From Campylobacter sp. CCUG 57310 (GTDB lineage Bacteria; Campylobacterota; Campylobacteria; Campylobacterales; Campylobacteraceae): 64,000 nucleotides of DNA. The stretch is taken from NCBI RefSeq assembly GCF_013201975.1, contig NZ_CP053845.1, positions 1,612,001-1,676,000 on the forward strand, read 5' to 3'. Each line of letters starts with the position of its first letter. Within the stretch, counting starts at the first letter, position 1. The translations under genes were made by a program, and so were the position numbers. Shown here piece by piece: positions 27,323 to 38,897 of this stretch. The notes below the pieces were generated by a model. That model had not been told where the DNA came from. It saw only the letters and a list, made by a program, of their open reading frames with translations, and did not search any database.

Positions 27323-27897
27323 TAAAATTCTTCTTTGCCTGCTATGAGTATGTCGGCTTCTCGCTTGATTGTACTCATAAGTTCGTAAGCTTTTCTTTTA
27401 ATTAACAAGTTAAATGTATATGCCGGTATTGCTACGAAAATTCCCGCTCCCGTTGCAACCAAAGCCTCACTGATAGCAGGAGCTATTACACCAAGGGATG
27501 AGTTACCGCCTTGCCCAAGTTGTGAAAACGTCTCAAGGATAGAGACAACAGTTCCAAAAAGCCCTATAAACGGGGAAGTAGAAGCGATTATAGCAAGCCA
27601 AGTAACTCCGCTTGTAGCGTTCTTTTCAGCTATGCTGATGCAAATTCCAAGCTTTTCTTTGTTTATTCTGCCTGAAGCGCATTTTTTAAGAGCCGAGTCG
27701 TTGCTAAGGGTTTTAGCACCCATAAGCAAAGACTCAAGCGAGGCATTTTCTCTTCTTTGCCAAAGACCAAGCCCCACCATACGAGAAAATAGTATGGTAA
27801 AGCTCATTATCAGATACAAAGAGAGCCAACTAAGTACAAAAATAGTTATAAAACTACTTCTTGATACGTAGTTTAAAAATATATCAAGCCCAGCCAC
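27322..27897 (-). CDS. exbB: ExbB/TolQ-type proton channel subunit
   Basis: This is the three-helix inner membrane protein that forms the pentameric motor with ExbD/TolR. Helices lie at about 14-36, 98-122 and 145-168; the segment GLFGTVVSILETF and the ALVATGAGIFVAIPA helix are typical. Length is 191 residues. The start is GTG, and its first base is the last base of the atpC stop (TAGTG), so translation may be coupled to the ATP synthase operon. Confidence 0.94.
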   Translation of the reverse strand: MAGLDIFLNYVSRSSFITIFVLSWLSLYLIMSFTILFSRMVGLGLWQRRENASLESLLMGAKTLSNDSALKKCASGRINKEKLGICISIAEKNATSGVTWLAIIASTSPFIGLFGTVVSILETFSQLGQGGNSSLGVIAPAISEALVATGAGIFVAIPAYTFNLLIKRKAYELMSTIKREADILIAGKEEF

Positions 27898-28292
27898 TAT
27901 TTTACTTTCGCTCTAGCCATGCTGTCTAGCTTTGATACTGTCGATGCAAAGGCATTTGTATCGCTACTCATACTTTGAATCAACTCTTTGGCTTTTTCTA
28001 GAGAGTTTGCTATCTCTCCTTCTGAATTTCCGGAGACATATACGGCTCCATCGGCAAGCACAACAGCCTTGCCTTCATCGATTTTGACATAACCCCAATT
28101 TATGGCCACTACATCGTGGTTTTTATCTTCATCTTCAATGTCAATAAGTCCAGCCTTTAGCAAAGATATCAAAGATGCGTGTCCCGGGAGGACGCCAAAT
28201 TCACCCTCCGTACCAGGAAGCACCACGCTCTTAACATCATTTGAAAAAACTAGACCTTCAGGCGTTACAATCTCTAAATGCAATTTATTCAT
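27897..28292 (-). CDS. atpC: ATP synthase F1 epsilon subunit
   Basis: Epsilon is part of the central stalk and inhibits ATP hydrolysis. The N-terminal beta sandwich is clear, with TPEGLVFSNDV and LPGTEGEFGVLPGHA, followed by a short helical tail. Length is 131 residues. It ends the atp gene row, 17 bases after atpD, and overlaps exbB by one base. Confidence 0.97.
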   Translation of the reverse strand: MNKLHLEIVTPEGLVFSNDVKSVVLPGTEGEFGVLPGHASLISLLKAGLIDIEDEDKNHDVVAINWGYVKIDEGKAVVLADGAVYVSGNSEGEIANSLEKAKELIQSMSSDTNAFASTVSKLDSMARAKVK

Positions 28293-28309
28293 TAAGATTC
28301 CTTTAAATT

Positions 28310-29707
<1,398 letters not shown>

Positions 29708-29722
29708 TCATTCTCCTTTTTA

Positions 29723-30607
29723 TTATTTCATTGATTCAACACCACTGATGATTTCGATAAGCTCAGTGGTAATAGACTCTTGTCTAGCTTTGTTATAAGC
29801 TAAATTTAACTGACGAACACGCTCTTTTGCATTATTTGTCGCATTATCCATCGCTTGCATTCTGGCACTATGCTCAGCCGCAAGAGAGTCGACAAGCGCA
29901 TAATACATACTGTATTCGAAGTATTTTTCAAGTAACTCGTCTAAAATTTTGTTGTCGTTTTCAGGCTCAAATTCCATCAAAGAATTTGTCTCTACTTCAA
30001 CCATCTTAGGTGGCTCAACAGGCACAACGTCATTTATGCGAATTTCTTGAGAAATCATATTTTTATAGCCGTTATGAACAAGAATTACCTTATCCGTAAC
30101 TCCGTTTATAAAGTCATTTACCGCATCTTTTATGACGCTTTGAGCTTTTTCATATGTTGGCGATGAACTAACTCCGACATAAGTCTGAAGCAGATCAATA
30201 CCTTGGAAGTTGAAAAACTCAATGCCTTTTTTGCCGACGGCTCTAAGTCTAATTTTTACTTTTTTGGCTTTAAATTCATTTATCATTCTTCTTACGGTTT
30301 TGATAGTTTGGATATTAAAACCACCACAAAGTCCCTTATCAGCGGTAACAAATATGATATCAACCTTCTCTACATTCTCCTTGATGTCAAAGAATTTACT
30401 CTCCGCATTTACCGAGCGATACTGGTTGATCTTATAAGCTATCTCTGATAAAACTTCATTGATCTTAAGCGCATACACTCTTGACTGGCGAGCCGCTTCT
30501 TCTGCCTTTCTAAGTTTAGCAGTAGAAACCAGCTTCATCGCACGCGTCGTCTTTTGAGTGTTCTGGACGCTCTTGATCTTTCGTTTTATATCTTTTAAAT
30601 TTGACAT
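29723..30607 (-). CDS. atpG: ATP synthase F1 gamma subunit
   Basis: Gamma is the rotating shaft inside the alpha/beta ring. It starts with the family segment [21 protein letters not shown] and ends with a long coiled helix, [22 protein letters not shown], that contacts the catalytic subunits. Length is 294 residues. Spacing is nine bases to atpA and 15 to atpD. Confidence 0.98.
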   Translation of the reverse strand: MSNLKDIKRKIKSVQNTQKTTRAMKLVSTAKLRKAEEAARQSRVYALKINEVLSEIAYKINQYRSVNAESKFFDIKENVEKVDIIFVTADKGLCGGFNIQTIKTVRRMINEFKAKKVKIRLRAVGKKGIEFFNFQGIDLLQTYVGVSSSPTYEKAQSVIKDAVNDFINGVTDKVILVHNGYKNMISQEIRINDVVPVEPPKMVEVETNSLMEFEPENDNKILDELLEKYFEYSMYYALVDSLAAEHSARMQAMDNATNNAKERVRQLNLAYNKARQESITTELIEIISGVESMK

Positions 30608-30616
30608 ATTTTAGCC

Positions 30617-32134
30617 TTAGTTAACAGCAAATGTCGCTTTAAAATCTTTCAGCGCTTTATGTAAAAGCTCTTCAATCTCTTTATCAAGCACTTTTTTAGT
30701 TCTAATTTGTTCAAAAATTTCAGGATATTTTGCTTCTATATATGGATATAGTTCAGACTCAAATTTTGTAACATTTAAAGTAGCTATATCATCAAGATAA
30801 CCCTTCGCTCCGGCAAAGATTAGCACTACTTGGTTCTCAACAGGAAGCGGGCTATAAGGAGGTTGTTTTAGGACTTCAACCATTCTTTGACCGCGCTCAA
30901 GCTGCTTTCTTGAACTCTCGTCAAGATCGCTTGCAAACTGAGCAAACGCTTGAAGCTCGCGGTATTGCGCAAGGTCAAGTCTTAGGTTACCTGAAACTTG
31001 TTTAATAGCTTTAATCTGAGCAGCACCACCGACACGAGAAACTGAAAGACCAACGTTAATCGCAGGGCGGATACCTGAGTTAAATAGATCCGACTCAAGG
31101 AAAATTTGACCGTCCGTAATAGAAATAACGTTTGTCGGAATATACGCAGAAACGTCACCGGCTTGAGTCTCGATGATAGGAAGAGCGGTAAGCGATCCGC
31201 CGCCTAGCTTGTCATTTAACTTACTTGCGCGCTCAAGAAGTCTTGAGTGAAGATAGAAAACATCGCCTGGATATGCTTCACGACCCGGAGGGCGGCGAAG
31301 GATAAGTGACATTTCGCGGTATGCTACGGCGTGTTTTGAAAGGTCATCATAAATGATTAGCGCGTGACGTGAATTATCACGGAAATATTCACCCATAGTT
31401 ACGCCCGCATAAGGAGCAAGGTACTGAAGCGCAGCAGCATCAGATGCGCCGGCATTTACAACTATCGTATAATCCATAGCGCCGTATTCTTCAAGCTTTT
31501 TAACAACCTGAGCAACTGTTGATTGTTTTTGTCCGATAGCTACATAGATACAAACGACATCTTGTCCTCTTTGATTGATGATGGTGTCTATCGCAACCGT
31601 TGTTTTACCTGTTTGGCGGTCACCAATGATAAGCTCGCGCTGTCCACGGCCGATCGGCACAAGTGCGTCGATAGCTTTGATACCTGTTTGAAGCGGCTCA
31701 TGAACTGATTTTCTAGCCATAATACCTTTTGCTTTTTCTTCAACGAATCTTGTTTCGCTCGCGTCAATAGGACCTTTTGCATCAATCGGCTCGCCAAGAG
31801 AGTTCACAACGCGTCCGATAAGCGCGTCGCCGACAGGCACACGAAGAAGTTTTCCGAGGCGTTTTACAGAACTTCCTTCTTTAATGTTGTCGGTTTTACC
31901 GAGGATAACTATACCGACACTGCTCTCTTCAAGGTTAAGAGCCATGCCTTTTTCACCACTTTCAAACTCAACCATCTCACCGGCCATAACATTTTTCAGT
32001 CCGTAAACATTAGCAACACCATCAGCTACCGAGATAACCTTGCCAGTCTCTTCAACATCAACGTTTAGATCGAAATTTTCGATTCTTTCCTTGATGATAG
32101 CGCTAATTTCATCTGCTTTTATTTTTGCACTCAC
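30617..32134 (-). CDS. atpA: ATP synthase F1 alpha subunit
   Basis: This is the non-catalytic nucleotide-binding subunit. The P-loop GDRQTGKT lies at about 170-177, and the family signature [13 protein letters not shown] around 365-377. Length is 505 residues. A ribosome site AAAAGGAGA precedes the ATG. It follows atpH by 13 bases. Confidence 0.99.
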   Translation of the reverse strand: MSAKIKADEISAIIKERIENFDLNVDVEETGKVISVADGVANVYGLKNVMAGEMVEFESGEKGMALNLEESSVGIVILGKTDNIKEGSSVKRLGKLLRVPVGDALIGRVVNSLGEPIDAKGPIDASETRFVEEKAKGIMARKSVHEPLQTGIKAIDALVPIGRGQRELIIGDRQTGKTTVAIDTIINQRGQDVVCIYVAIGQKQSTVAQVVKKLEEYGAMDYTIVVNAGASDAAALQYLAPYAGVTMGEYFRDNSRHALIIYDDLSKHAVAYREMSLILRRPPGREAYPGDVFYLHSRLLERASKLNDKLGGGSLTALPIIETQAGDVSAYIPTNVISITDGQIFLESDLFNSGIRPAINVGLSVSRVGGAAQIKAIKQVSGNLRLDLAQYRELQAFAQFASDLDESSRKQLERGQRMVEVLKQPPYSPLPVENQVVLIFAGAKGYLDDIATLNVTKFESELYPYIEAKYPEIFEQIRTKKVLDKEIEELLHKALKDFKATFAVN

Positions 32135-32147
32135 GCTTTTTCTCCTT

Positions 32148-32678
32148 TTAAATTGCTTTTAATATATATTCAGTCATTTGGGCTTTGAGTCTGTCGATAA
32201 AAAAACTCGCTTCCACACCCAAATCGTCCAACTCGATTTTTATACCGTTATAATCACTCTTTATGGCTTCAAGCATAATTTTTGCATCAAATCTCTTTGA
32301 AAAACTCTTCTCAAGTTCCTCGATTTGAGTTGCACTGATATCAAAATTGCCATAAATTTTACCGCGATACACATTATCTATGCGAGCTTTTTGAGCCATT
32401 AGCTCAGCTACGATCGCAGGCAAAAGTTCAAGACGCTTGTTTTCTCCAAGCAGCTTGATAAAATTCGTAAATTTAGTATCTGTTTCATCAATAAGCGATA
32501 AAATAAATTTCACTTTTTCGCAACTTTTAACATTGGGCGAGATTATAATATTCCTAAATTTATGAATTTTAAACGCATTTGCAATAACATTTAAGCTGTC
32601 TATAAATTTCTCAAGCTCGCTTTTGCTTAGCTCAGCCATCAGAGCTTTGACATATTTTTTTGCTATTAACTCTTTCAT
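32148..32678 (-). CDS. atpH: ATP synthase F1 delta subunit
   Basis: Delta joins the peripheral stalk to the top of F1. It has 176 residues: an N-terminal six-helix domain and a C-terminal part with the family-like [15 protein letters not shown] region. Similarity is weak but order in the operon is decisive. Its ATG overlaps the atpF stop by one base. Confidence 0.93.
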   Translation of the reverse strand: MKELIAKKYVKALMAELSKSELEKFIDSLNVIANAFKIHKFRNIIISPNVKSCEKVKFILSLIDETDTKFTNFIKLLGENKRLELLPAIVAELMAQKARIDNVYRGKIYGNFDISATQIEELEKSFSKRFDAKIMLEAIKSDYNGIKIELDDLGVEASFFIDRLKAQMTEYILKAI

Positions 32679-33187
32679 TAGCCAACCTTCTTAAGCACGA
32701 TATTGACAAGTTCATTTTGATCTATTTTCATACTATCGCTTGCGAAAATTTCATTCAAAACTTCTCCAACCACGACTTTCGTCATGCGTCTTCTTTCGAA
32801 TTCTTTCTGCTCTTCAAAGCTCTTTTCCATATTCAAAAGCTCTTGGTTAGTTTCGTTTTTGATTTTTTCAGATAGTATCATTGCCTCTTTTTTAGAAGTT
32901 TCAACAAGACTAATCGCATTGCTTTTAGCTTCCTCAACTCTTCTTAAGGCGTCGTCTTTTTTGACTTGCGACTCTTTAAGCTTCTTTTGAATGCCGTCAA
33001 GTCTATTTGCTATGCTTTGTATTCTAGCTTTATAAGCGTTTTTGATAGGAGTAGCGATGAAATAGTATAAAATTCCAAAGAATAAAACAAAGTTGATAGT
33101 TCTTGCTACGATATCATAGCCATTTCCGCTAGGTTCGCTTGCGGTAAGCAAAAACGGAATAAATAAAACAAGATAAAATTTCTTCAT
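32678..33187 (-). CDS. atpF: ATP synthase F0 subunit b
   Basis: This is a peripheral stalk subunit. A signal-like N-terminus (about 1-16) precedes a membrane helix around 26-46 and a long charged coiled coil. It has 169 residues. The additional N-terminal hydrophobic stretch is typical of Campylobacterota b subunits. It pairs with the b' gene nine bases upstream. Confidence 0.94.
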   Translation of the reverse strand: MKKFYLVLFIPFLLTASEPSGNGYDIVARTINFVLFFGILYYFIATPIKNAYKARIQSIANRLDGIQKKLKESQVKKDDALRRVEEAKSNAISLVETSKKEAMILSEKIKNETNQELLNMEKSFEEQKEFERRRMTKVVVGEVLNEIFASDSMKIDQNELVNIVLKKVG

Positions 33188-33196
33188 ATTTACCCC

Positions 33197-33619
33197 TTAA
33201 ATTTTCGCAAGTTTAGTTTTAAGAACATTTTTAAGATCAGGAAGTTTTGCAACCAGATCCGCCTTAAACTCATCTTTTTGAGTTTGTAGATTTTGCATGA
33301 ATGCCTCATAATCAGCTTCTAAAACAGCGCGTTTCTCGCCGATTATCTTAGCCGCGCTCTCTTTTGCCGCACCCATTGCGTCTTGCTTTATCTTGCCCGC
33401 TTCGCTTCTAGCAGCCAAGATAATCTGCTCAATCTCAGCCTCATGAACGCTAAGATCGCTCGTGTTTTTACTAGCACTCTCTTCGTCATTCCTGATAGCT
33501 TCATTCCTCGCATCGATAAATTTGAGAAGCGGCTTGTAAAGAATGTTGTTTAAAACAAAGATAAGCCCTAGAAAAACAACCGCCGTTAGTAGAACTAATG
33601 GCAATTCGATTTCTAACAT
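33197..33619 (-). CDS. atpF': ATP synthase F0 subunit b'
   Basis: This is the second, diverged copy of subunit b: one membrane helix near residues 5-27, then a charged coiled coil, 140 residues in all. Having separate b and b' genes is known in photosynthetic bacteria and Campylobacterota. It is the first atp gene here; a and c subunit genes are not in the window. AAGGAGA precedes the ATG, and the 102-base gap to parB could hold the operon promoter. Confidence 0.94.
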   Translation of the reverse strand: MLEIELPLVLLTAVVFLGLIFVLNNILYKPLLKFIDARNEAIRNDEESASKNTSDLSVHEAEIEQIILAARSEAGKIKQDAMGAAKESAAKIIGEKRAVLEADYEAFMQNLQTQKDEFKADLVAKLPDLKNVLKTKLAKI

Positions 33620-33721
33620 TAAATCTCCTTATGACAATTATGATTTTATTACTAAAAAACAAAAATCGCACTTATTTTACAATATGTTAGGAAAAAATTA
33701 GCTAAATTTTAGAGTTAAATT

Positions 33722-34582
33722 TCAGCTAATTTTGCCTATAAAATTCTCAATATCCGATATATCTTTAAATTCAAGTATCAAATTTCTATTTTTAATTTTT
33801 GATTTTATGTGGAGTTTTTCTAGAAGCTCTTTTAAATAATCTAGCTTTTGAGTGTATTTTTCATCGATTTTAAAACCGATTTTTTGCGAGCCTTTGTTTT
33901 TATCTTTTAAATTTTTAACCAAATTTTCAGTTTCGCGAACGCTCAATCTCTGTCCGATTATCGTATCGACAGCCATTTTTTCATCATTTGGTTCAAGCCC
34001 TACGATTACTTTAGCGTGTCCTTGAGTTATCTTTCCTTCTTTTATGAGATCTTGAGTGTGAAAGCTTAAAGACAAAAGCCGCATTGTGTTTGTTATCTGA
34101 GTTCTACTCTTATGTATGATGCTTGCAAGTCCTTCTTGCGTGATCTTATACTCATCGATAAGCTCTTTGTATGAATTTGCAAGCTCGATAGGATTAAGAT
34201 CTTCTCTTTGAATATTTTCAATAAGCGCAAGTTCTCTTAAATTTTTACTCTCGATATCAGCAACTATAGCTTTTATTTTCTCAGCACCTAAAATTTTAGT
34301 CGCTCTAAATCTTCTTTCGCCAGCTATCAGCATATATCCGTCATCTTTTTGTATGACGATTATAGGCTGGATAAGTCCGTGTCTTTTTATTGATTCGCTT
34401 AGCTCTTTTAAGGCTGTCTCATCGAAGTGTTTTCGTGGCTGATAAGGATTTTCGGTTATTAAATTCAGATCAATTTCGGTTACTATGTCGCGATTTCCAC
34501 CGCTTAACTCGGCCTTATAAGCAAGCTCAACATCTTCAAGTATAGCTCCCAATCCGCGTCCTAAACTACTCTTTTTAGCCAT
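33722..34582 (-). CDS. parB: Chromosome partitioning protein ParB
   Basis: ParB binds parS sites and slides on DNA as a CTP-dependent clamp. The N-terminal CTPase motifs are in NPYQPRKHFDE and GERRFRATK, the helix-turn-helix around residues 120-180 (GLASIIHKSRTQITNTMRLL), and a short dimerisation domain ends the protein. Length is 286 residues. It follows parA by three bases. No parS-like palindrome was noticed nearby. Confidence 0.96.
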   Translation of the reverse strand: MAKKSSLGRGLGAILEDVELAYKAELSGGNRDIVTEIDLNLITENPYQPRKHFDETALKELSESIKRHGLIQPIIVIQKDDGYMLIAGERRFRATKILGAEKIKAIVADIESKNLRELALIENIQREDLNPIELANSYKELIDEYKITQEGLASIIHKSRTQITNTMRLLSLSFHTQDLIKEGKITQGHAKVIVGLEPNDEKMAVDTIIGQRLSVRETENLVKNLKDKNKGSQKIGFKIDEKYTQKLDYLKELLEKLHIKSKIKNRNLILEFKDISDIENFIGKIS

Positions 34583-34585
34583 CTT

Positions 34586-35368
34586 TTATCCCAAGATCGC
34601 GTAAGCTAAATTTTGATACGCCTGAGAGCCCGGGGATTTTATATCATAAAGTATCACCGGCTTACCAAAACTTGGAGACTCGGCAAGCTTTACATTTCTA
34701 GGCACGATCACAAAATCCTCACTATCGTCTCTTAGTTTAAACAGTTTGTTTTCAAAATGCTGCTTTAAATTCGCCACAGTTTCTTTTGAAAGGTTATTTT
34801 GAGAGCTGTACATAGTCGGCAAAAAGCCCTTTATAGCAAGCTTCGGATTTATAGTTTTTTTGATTATTTTAACCGTGTTTAAAATTTGCGCCAATCCTTC
34901 AAGTGCGTAAAATTCGCATTGTATAGGTATAATCACGCTATCGCTTGCACTTAAAGCGTTTACGGTTATGCTACCAAGTGCGGGCGGGCTATCGATGATG
35001 ATGAAATCATACTCGTGTAAAACTTCTGCGATTTTATTTTTAAGGATTAGTTTGTAATCCTTGCTCTGATCGTTAAATTCCTGCTCGATACCTACTAAAC
35101 CTATGTTTGAAGGAGCTAGAAAAAGTGTAGGAATTTCAGTTTTTAGAACTATCTGAGAAAGCTTCTTGCGCCCTGTTAAAACGTGATAGATATTGTATTC
35201 ATAGTCATTTCTGCTAAATCCCATTCCCGTAGTCGCATTTGCCTGAGGATCAATATCTATGAGTAAAACTCTCTTTTCAGCAACCGCCAAAGAAGCTGCC
35301 AAATTTACCGCTGTGGTCGTTTTGCCCACACCGCCTTTTTGGTTTGCTATGGTTATTATCTCGCTCAT
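34586..35368 (-). CDS. parA: Chromosome partitioning ATPase ParA (Soj)
   Basis: This Walker-type ATPase positions ParB-DNA complexes on the nucleoid. The deviant Walker A is KGGVGKTT at 11-18; Walker B IDSPPALG follows near 120. Length is 260 residues, without the N-terminal DNA-binding extension of plasmid type I proteins. It overlaps birA by four bases. Confidence 0.97.
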   Translation of the reverse strand: MSEIITIANQKGGVGKTTTAVNLAASLAVAEKRVLLIDIDPQANATTGMGFSRNDYEYNIYHVLTGRKKLSQIVLKTEIPTLFLAPSNIGLVGIEQEFNDQSKDYKLILKNKIAEVLHEYDFIIIDSPPALGSITVNALSASDSVIIPIQCEFYALEGLAQILNTVKIIKKTINPKLAIKGFLPTMYSSQNNLSKETVANLKQHFENKLFKLRDDSEDFVIVPRNVKLAESPSFGKPVILYDIKSPGSQAYQNLAYAILG

Positions 35369-36000
35369 CTTAAAGAATACACCCTTTTTTCATTTACTAA
35401 AATAGCTCCATCATCGCAAATTTCTGCGTCTTGCAGCGATATCTCTTGCCCGTCTATATGCGTGATGAATTTTTTTGATTTCTGAAAGTCTAACCTAAAT
35501 TTGCTAAAAATCTGCTTCCATAAAATCTTTTTTTCTAATAATTCACAAAATCCCCAAACTGCTTCATTTTGACTAATTTGTATATCCAAAATACCCGCAT
35601 TTTTTGGTGCACCGACGAGATTTAAGCCCATGCCGCAAATATAATTTTCACTTATCTTTGAAGTAATTGTTCCGCCGATTTTTTTATCTTCTATGTAAAA
35701 ATCATTGGGCCACTTAATCCAAATTTCAGAACCTTGCGAAGCTAAAAATTCACGCATAATCATCGAAAAATAAATAGATATGGAGGCCTCATGCAGATCA
35801 TTTGGCAAAAAGCTCCTATCCACACAAAAGGAGAGAAACAAATTCCCTCTAAATCCTTGCCACTCGTTATTTCTGCTGCCTATGCCTTTGGTTTGTTTGT
35901 TTGCAACGATCATAAAAGGCGGCTTTATCGCTCCTGCGCGCACGCCTTCGCAGACAAATTCCTGTGTTGACGGGATTGAATCAACAAATTCAACTACCAA
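35365..36000 (-). CDS. birA: Biotin-[acetyl-CoA carboxylase] ligase BirA, short form
   Basis: BirA attaches biotin to the carboxyl carrier protein of acetyl-CoA carboxylase. It has 211 residues and lacks the N-terminal helix-turn-helix, so it should not repress biotin genes. The catalytic region is seen in TKGIGSRNNEWQG, where the usual GRGR motif is altered to GIGSR, and in IKWPNDFYIEDKKIGG with the biotin-contacting Lys. It lies between fmt and parA. Confidence 0.9.
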   Translation of the reverse strand: MVVEFVDSIPSTQEFVCEGVRAGAIKPPFMIVANKQTKGIGSRNNEWQGFRGNLFLSFCVDRSFLPNDLHEASISIYFSMIMREFLASQGSEIWIKWPNDFYIEDKKIGGTITSKISENYICGMGLNLVGAPKNAGILDIQISQNEAVWGFCELLEKKILWKQIFSKFRLDFQKSKKFITHIDGQEISLQDAEICDDGAILVNEKRVYSLR

Positions 36001-36012
36001 AATCAGCTCTTA

Positions 36013-36963
36013 TCATAAAATTTTATCGCCTACTCTAAGGCGTTTGCCGTTTATATAAGAATTTGCATCCAAGGCCTTTTTGGCGGGCTCTTGCAGGGAG
36101 TAAATTTTAACGGCTCCGCTATTGCACCCCACCACAAAACTATCTTTATAAATGCTTAAAATCTCTCCTGCTTTGCCATTTGAGCTTTCAAATAGCTCCA
36201 AAGATAAAATTTTAAGTCCGCTCTCAAGATAAATTCCCGGCCAAGGAGTAAGCGCTCTAAATTTATTATAAATTTCATGCGCATCTTCATTAAAGCTAAA
36301 AAGCCCGTCCGTTTTTTGTATCTTTTTACATTCGGTTGCGAGGTTGTCGTCTTGCTTGATAGGGGTTAAATTTTGAAAATTTAAGAGCGTTTTTACTATC
36401 AGTTCGCCCGCCATATCGCCAAGTTCGCTAAAAAGCTCTTGCGCCATTTTGTTTTCGCAGTTTGTATAGGCAAAATCAAGCATATCGCCTGTATCAAGCC
36501 CTTCGTTCATAAGCATAGCCGTTACTCCGGTTTGCTTTTCACCTGCTAAAATCGCACTTTGAATCGGACTTGCGCCGCGGTATTTCGGCAAAATCGAAGC
36601 ATGTAAATTTATACAAGGAGCGATGTCAAGTATGCTTTTAGGCAAAATTTTTCCATACGCCGCCACAACTATAAAATCAGGCTTCAAGTTTGAAATTTGC
36701 TCGGCCACCGCTTCATCTCGCAAAGTCTTTGGCTGAAATATCGGCACAGTGGGCAAATTTGCCTCGCTATAAATCTTAACGCTACTAGGAGTTAGTATCT
36801 GCTTCCTGCCCACGGGCTTATCAGGCTGGGTGAAAACGGCTACGATATTAAATTTCGGCTCTTTTTTAGCGCCGTCTAAGCTAAGTTGATTGGCGTTAAA
36901 TTTAACTATAGAGTCTAAAATTTTGACCGCATAATCGGGCGTTCCCATAAAAATTACATTCAT
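36013..36963 (-). CDS. fmt: Methionyl-tRNA formyltransferase
   Basis: Fmt formylates initiator Met-tRNA using 10-formyl-THF. The N-terminal hydrolase fold begins VIFMGTPDYAV. The catalytic Asn-His-Asp set is in NLHASILPKYRGASPIQ and the GLDTGDM motif. A C-terminal OB domain completes the 316 residues. It starts four bases after the SDR gene and precedes birA by 12. Confidence 0.97.
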   Translation of the reverse strand: MNVIFMGTPDYAVKILDSIVKFNANQLSLDGAKKEPKFNIVAVFTQPDKPVGRKQILTPSSVKIYSEANLPTVPIFQPKTLRDEAVAEQISNLKPDFIVVAAYGKILPKSILDIAPCINLHASILPKYRGASPIQSAILAGEKQTGVTAMLMNEGLDTGDMLDFAYTNCENKMAQELFSELGDMAGELIVKTLLNFQNLTPIKQDDNLATECKKIQKTDGLFSFNEDAHEIYNKFRALTPWPGIYLESGLKILSLELFESSNGKAGEILSIYKDSFVVGCNSGAVKIYSLQEPAKKALDANSYINGKRLRVGDKIL

Positions 36964-36967
36964 ATCT

Positions 36968-37621
36968 CTATCCGTTAGTTTTAATTACATCTTGCGGGCG
37001 GTAAATTTGAGCTCCCGCAGGCGGGTTTTTGGCCACTTTTAAAACCGCTTGCGCGATCTGCTTTCCGCTCATAGGTCGCATGGACGAAAAGAAGTTTTTA
37101 GGTATCAATTTAAACATGGTTATCATGAAATTTTCAAAAACCCTAAACTCCTCTCTCTGCCCCTTTATAAGCGAGGGATGAAATATCATCAAAGAGTCAT
37201 ATCCAAGCTCTTTAACCGCATTTTCAGCCTCGCCTTTTGCTCTAAAATAAAATACGCCGGAATTTACATCGGCCTTAAGCGAAGATATCATCGAAAAGCT
37301 CTTAGCTCCCGATAGCTTGCCCCATTTGGCAACTTCTGTCACATACTCTACGTCCACTTTTAAAAACCGCTCTTTGCTTCTGGCTTTTCTTAAAGTCGTG
37401 CCGAGTGCGCAGTAAATTTCATCTACATAAAACGGCTTTATCTCACTTATCTTGTCAAAATCAATCTTTTTTACATCTAGTTTTTCATGCGCAAAATCAA
37501 GATCGCGTCTTGTCCAGACAAAAACCCTCAAATAATCCTCATCCTCGCAAAGCTGCCTTACTATCTCGCGTCCGACGACTCCCGTCGCTCCTACGACTAA
37601 GGCTGTTTTATGACCGCTCAT
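36968..37621 (-). CDS. NAD(P)-binding SDR-type oxidoreductase
   Basis: This is an atypical short-chain dehydrogenase of the HTATIP2/YbjT type. The ATG at 37621 is preferred over one 15 codons earlier because GGAGA sits six bases before it and the Rossmann motif VVGATGVVGREIV then falls at the N-terminus (about residues 8-20). It has 217 residues. Substrate is unknown; the classical Tyr-Lys pair appears as YFRAKGEAE. It occupies the place between obg and fmt where, as I recall, C. jejuni carries proB. Confidence 0.78.
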   Translation of the reverse strand: MSGHKTALVVGATGVVGREIVRQLCEDEDYLRVFVWTRRDLDFAHEKLDVKKIDFDKISEIKPFYVDEIYCALGTTLRKARSKERFLKVDVEYVTEVAKWGKLSGAKSFSMISSLKADVNSGVFYFRAKGEAENAVKELGYDSLMIFHPSLIKGQREEFRVFENFMITMFKLIPKNFFSSMRPMSGKQIAQAVLKVAKNPPAGAQIYRPQDVIKTNG

Positions 37622-37735
37622 ATCTTCTCCGTTTCTCTTTTGTATTTTGGAGCCGTAAAATTTCAAAACAATAGCTCTTATTTGTGAGAATTTGACTTAT
37701 AAAAAGCAAATTTAAGCACAAATTTGACAAACGAA

Positions 37736-38788
37736 CTATTTGAGTTTGTCTTTTTGCAAAAGCTCAAGCAGGTTAAATTTAAGCTCATTTATATTTTCCC
37801 CGCTTGCAGACGATATCGGCATGATAAAAAACGGCTTGGCAGCATCAAATTCATACACGTCTTGCTTGTAGCTTAAAAGATCGCTTCCAAGCCCAAGACT
37901 CTTAATGAAGTCCGAAATTTTATCTACCTCTTCGCAAGCATCAAGCCTAGTAAGTGCGATAGCATAATCCCTGCCGCCAAGCTCACTTGAAAATTTGCTA
38001 ACCTCGGCTTTAAGAGTGCCAAACTGCTCTTCAAGGGTTCGGTAGTTTGCAAGATCTAACATATAAAGTAAAACTTTAGTCCGCTCAATATGCTTTAAAA
38101 ACTGCACTCCAAGCCCTCTTCCGTAGCTTGCTCCCTCAATAATGCCAGGGATATCAGCCATAACAAAGCCGCTATATTCATCAACTTCTACAAGACCGAG
38201 CTTTGGCGTGAGTGTCGTAAATTCGTAGTTGGCAATCTGCGGCTTGGCGTTTGAAACGGTTGAAATGAGCGTGCTTTTGCCAACATTTGGAAAGCCGACA
38301 AGCCCTACGTCGGCTATGAGCTTAAGCTCAAGACGAACGTTGCAAATTTCTTCTGGAGTGCCCTTTTGAGCGTATTCGGGAGCTTGGTTAGTCGAGCTTT
38401 TAAAATGAACGTTACCAAGACCGCCCTTGCCGCCCTTTAAAAACATCTTTCGCTCGCCCTGCTGCGTTAAATCAAGCAAAAGCTCGCCGCTATCGGCATC
38501 ATAGACAGCAGTTCCGGGAGGTACGACTAATTCAAGGTTTTCACCCTTTTTACCTGTCATCCTGCGACCCATACCTGGTTCTCCGTTTTGCGCTTTTAAG
38601 GCACGTTTACCCTTATAAGCCGCTAGCGTGTGAGAGTTGTTATCAACGATAAAATACACATCTCCGCCGTCTCCGCCGTCTCCGCCGTCAGGTCCGCCTA
38701 GTATAACGTGCTTTTCACGACGAAAACTGACCGCACCTGCTCCGCCGTGACCCGAGCTTAATGTCAAACTTACACTATCTATAAACAT
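37736..38788 (-). CDS. obg: GTPase Obg (CgtA)
   Basis: Obg is a GTPase with roles in 50S assembly and stress response. The Gly-rich Obg fold covers residues 1-158, and the G domain begins at 165 with GFPNVGKS, followed by [10 protein letters not shown] and TRLD. Length is 350 residues. In most bacteria it is next to rplU-rpmA; here an opposite-strand gene separates them by 1.8 kb. Confidence 0.97.
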   Translation of the reverse strand: MFIDSVSLTLSSGHGGAGAVSFRREKHVILGGPDGGDGGDGGDVYFIVDNNSHTLAAYKGKRALKAQNGEPGMGRRMTGKKGENLELVVPPGTAVYDADSGELLLDLTQQGERKMFLKGGKGGLGNVHFKSSTNQAPEYAQKGTPEEICNVRLELKLIADVGLVGFPNVGKSTLISTVSNAKPQIANYEFTTLTPKLGLVEVDEYSGFVMADIPGIIEGASYGRGLGVQFLKHIERTKVLLYMLDLANYRTLEEQFGTLKAEVSKFSSELGGRDYAIALTRLDACEEVDKISDFIKSLGLGSDLLSYKQDVYEFDAAKPFFIMPISSASGENINELKFNLLELLQKDKLK

Positions 38789-38853
38789 AAATTTACCTTT
38801 GTTTTTAGGCGATTATATCAAATTTTCAAAAAGACTTGGTTTGAATATAAAAT

Positions 38854-38864
38854 TATAATATAAT
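38854..38864 (+). promoter_or_regulatory. Two overlapping -10 boxes before the unknown membrane protein
   Basis: TATAAT occurs at 38854-38859 and again at 38859-38864, sharing one T, 34 bases before the ATG at 38898. The gene thus seems to have its own promoter, opposite to its neighbours. Confidence 0.4.
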
Positions 38865-38897
38865 AACCAATTATTATTATCAAAAAAAGGAAACACA

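Noticed and set aside
33620-33721. parS site or replication origin near parAB
   Set aside because: No parS-like palindrome or DnaA-box cluster was noticed in the gap; the exact search was not run.
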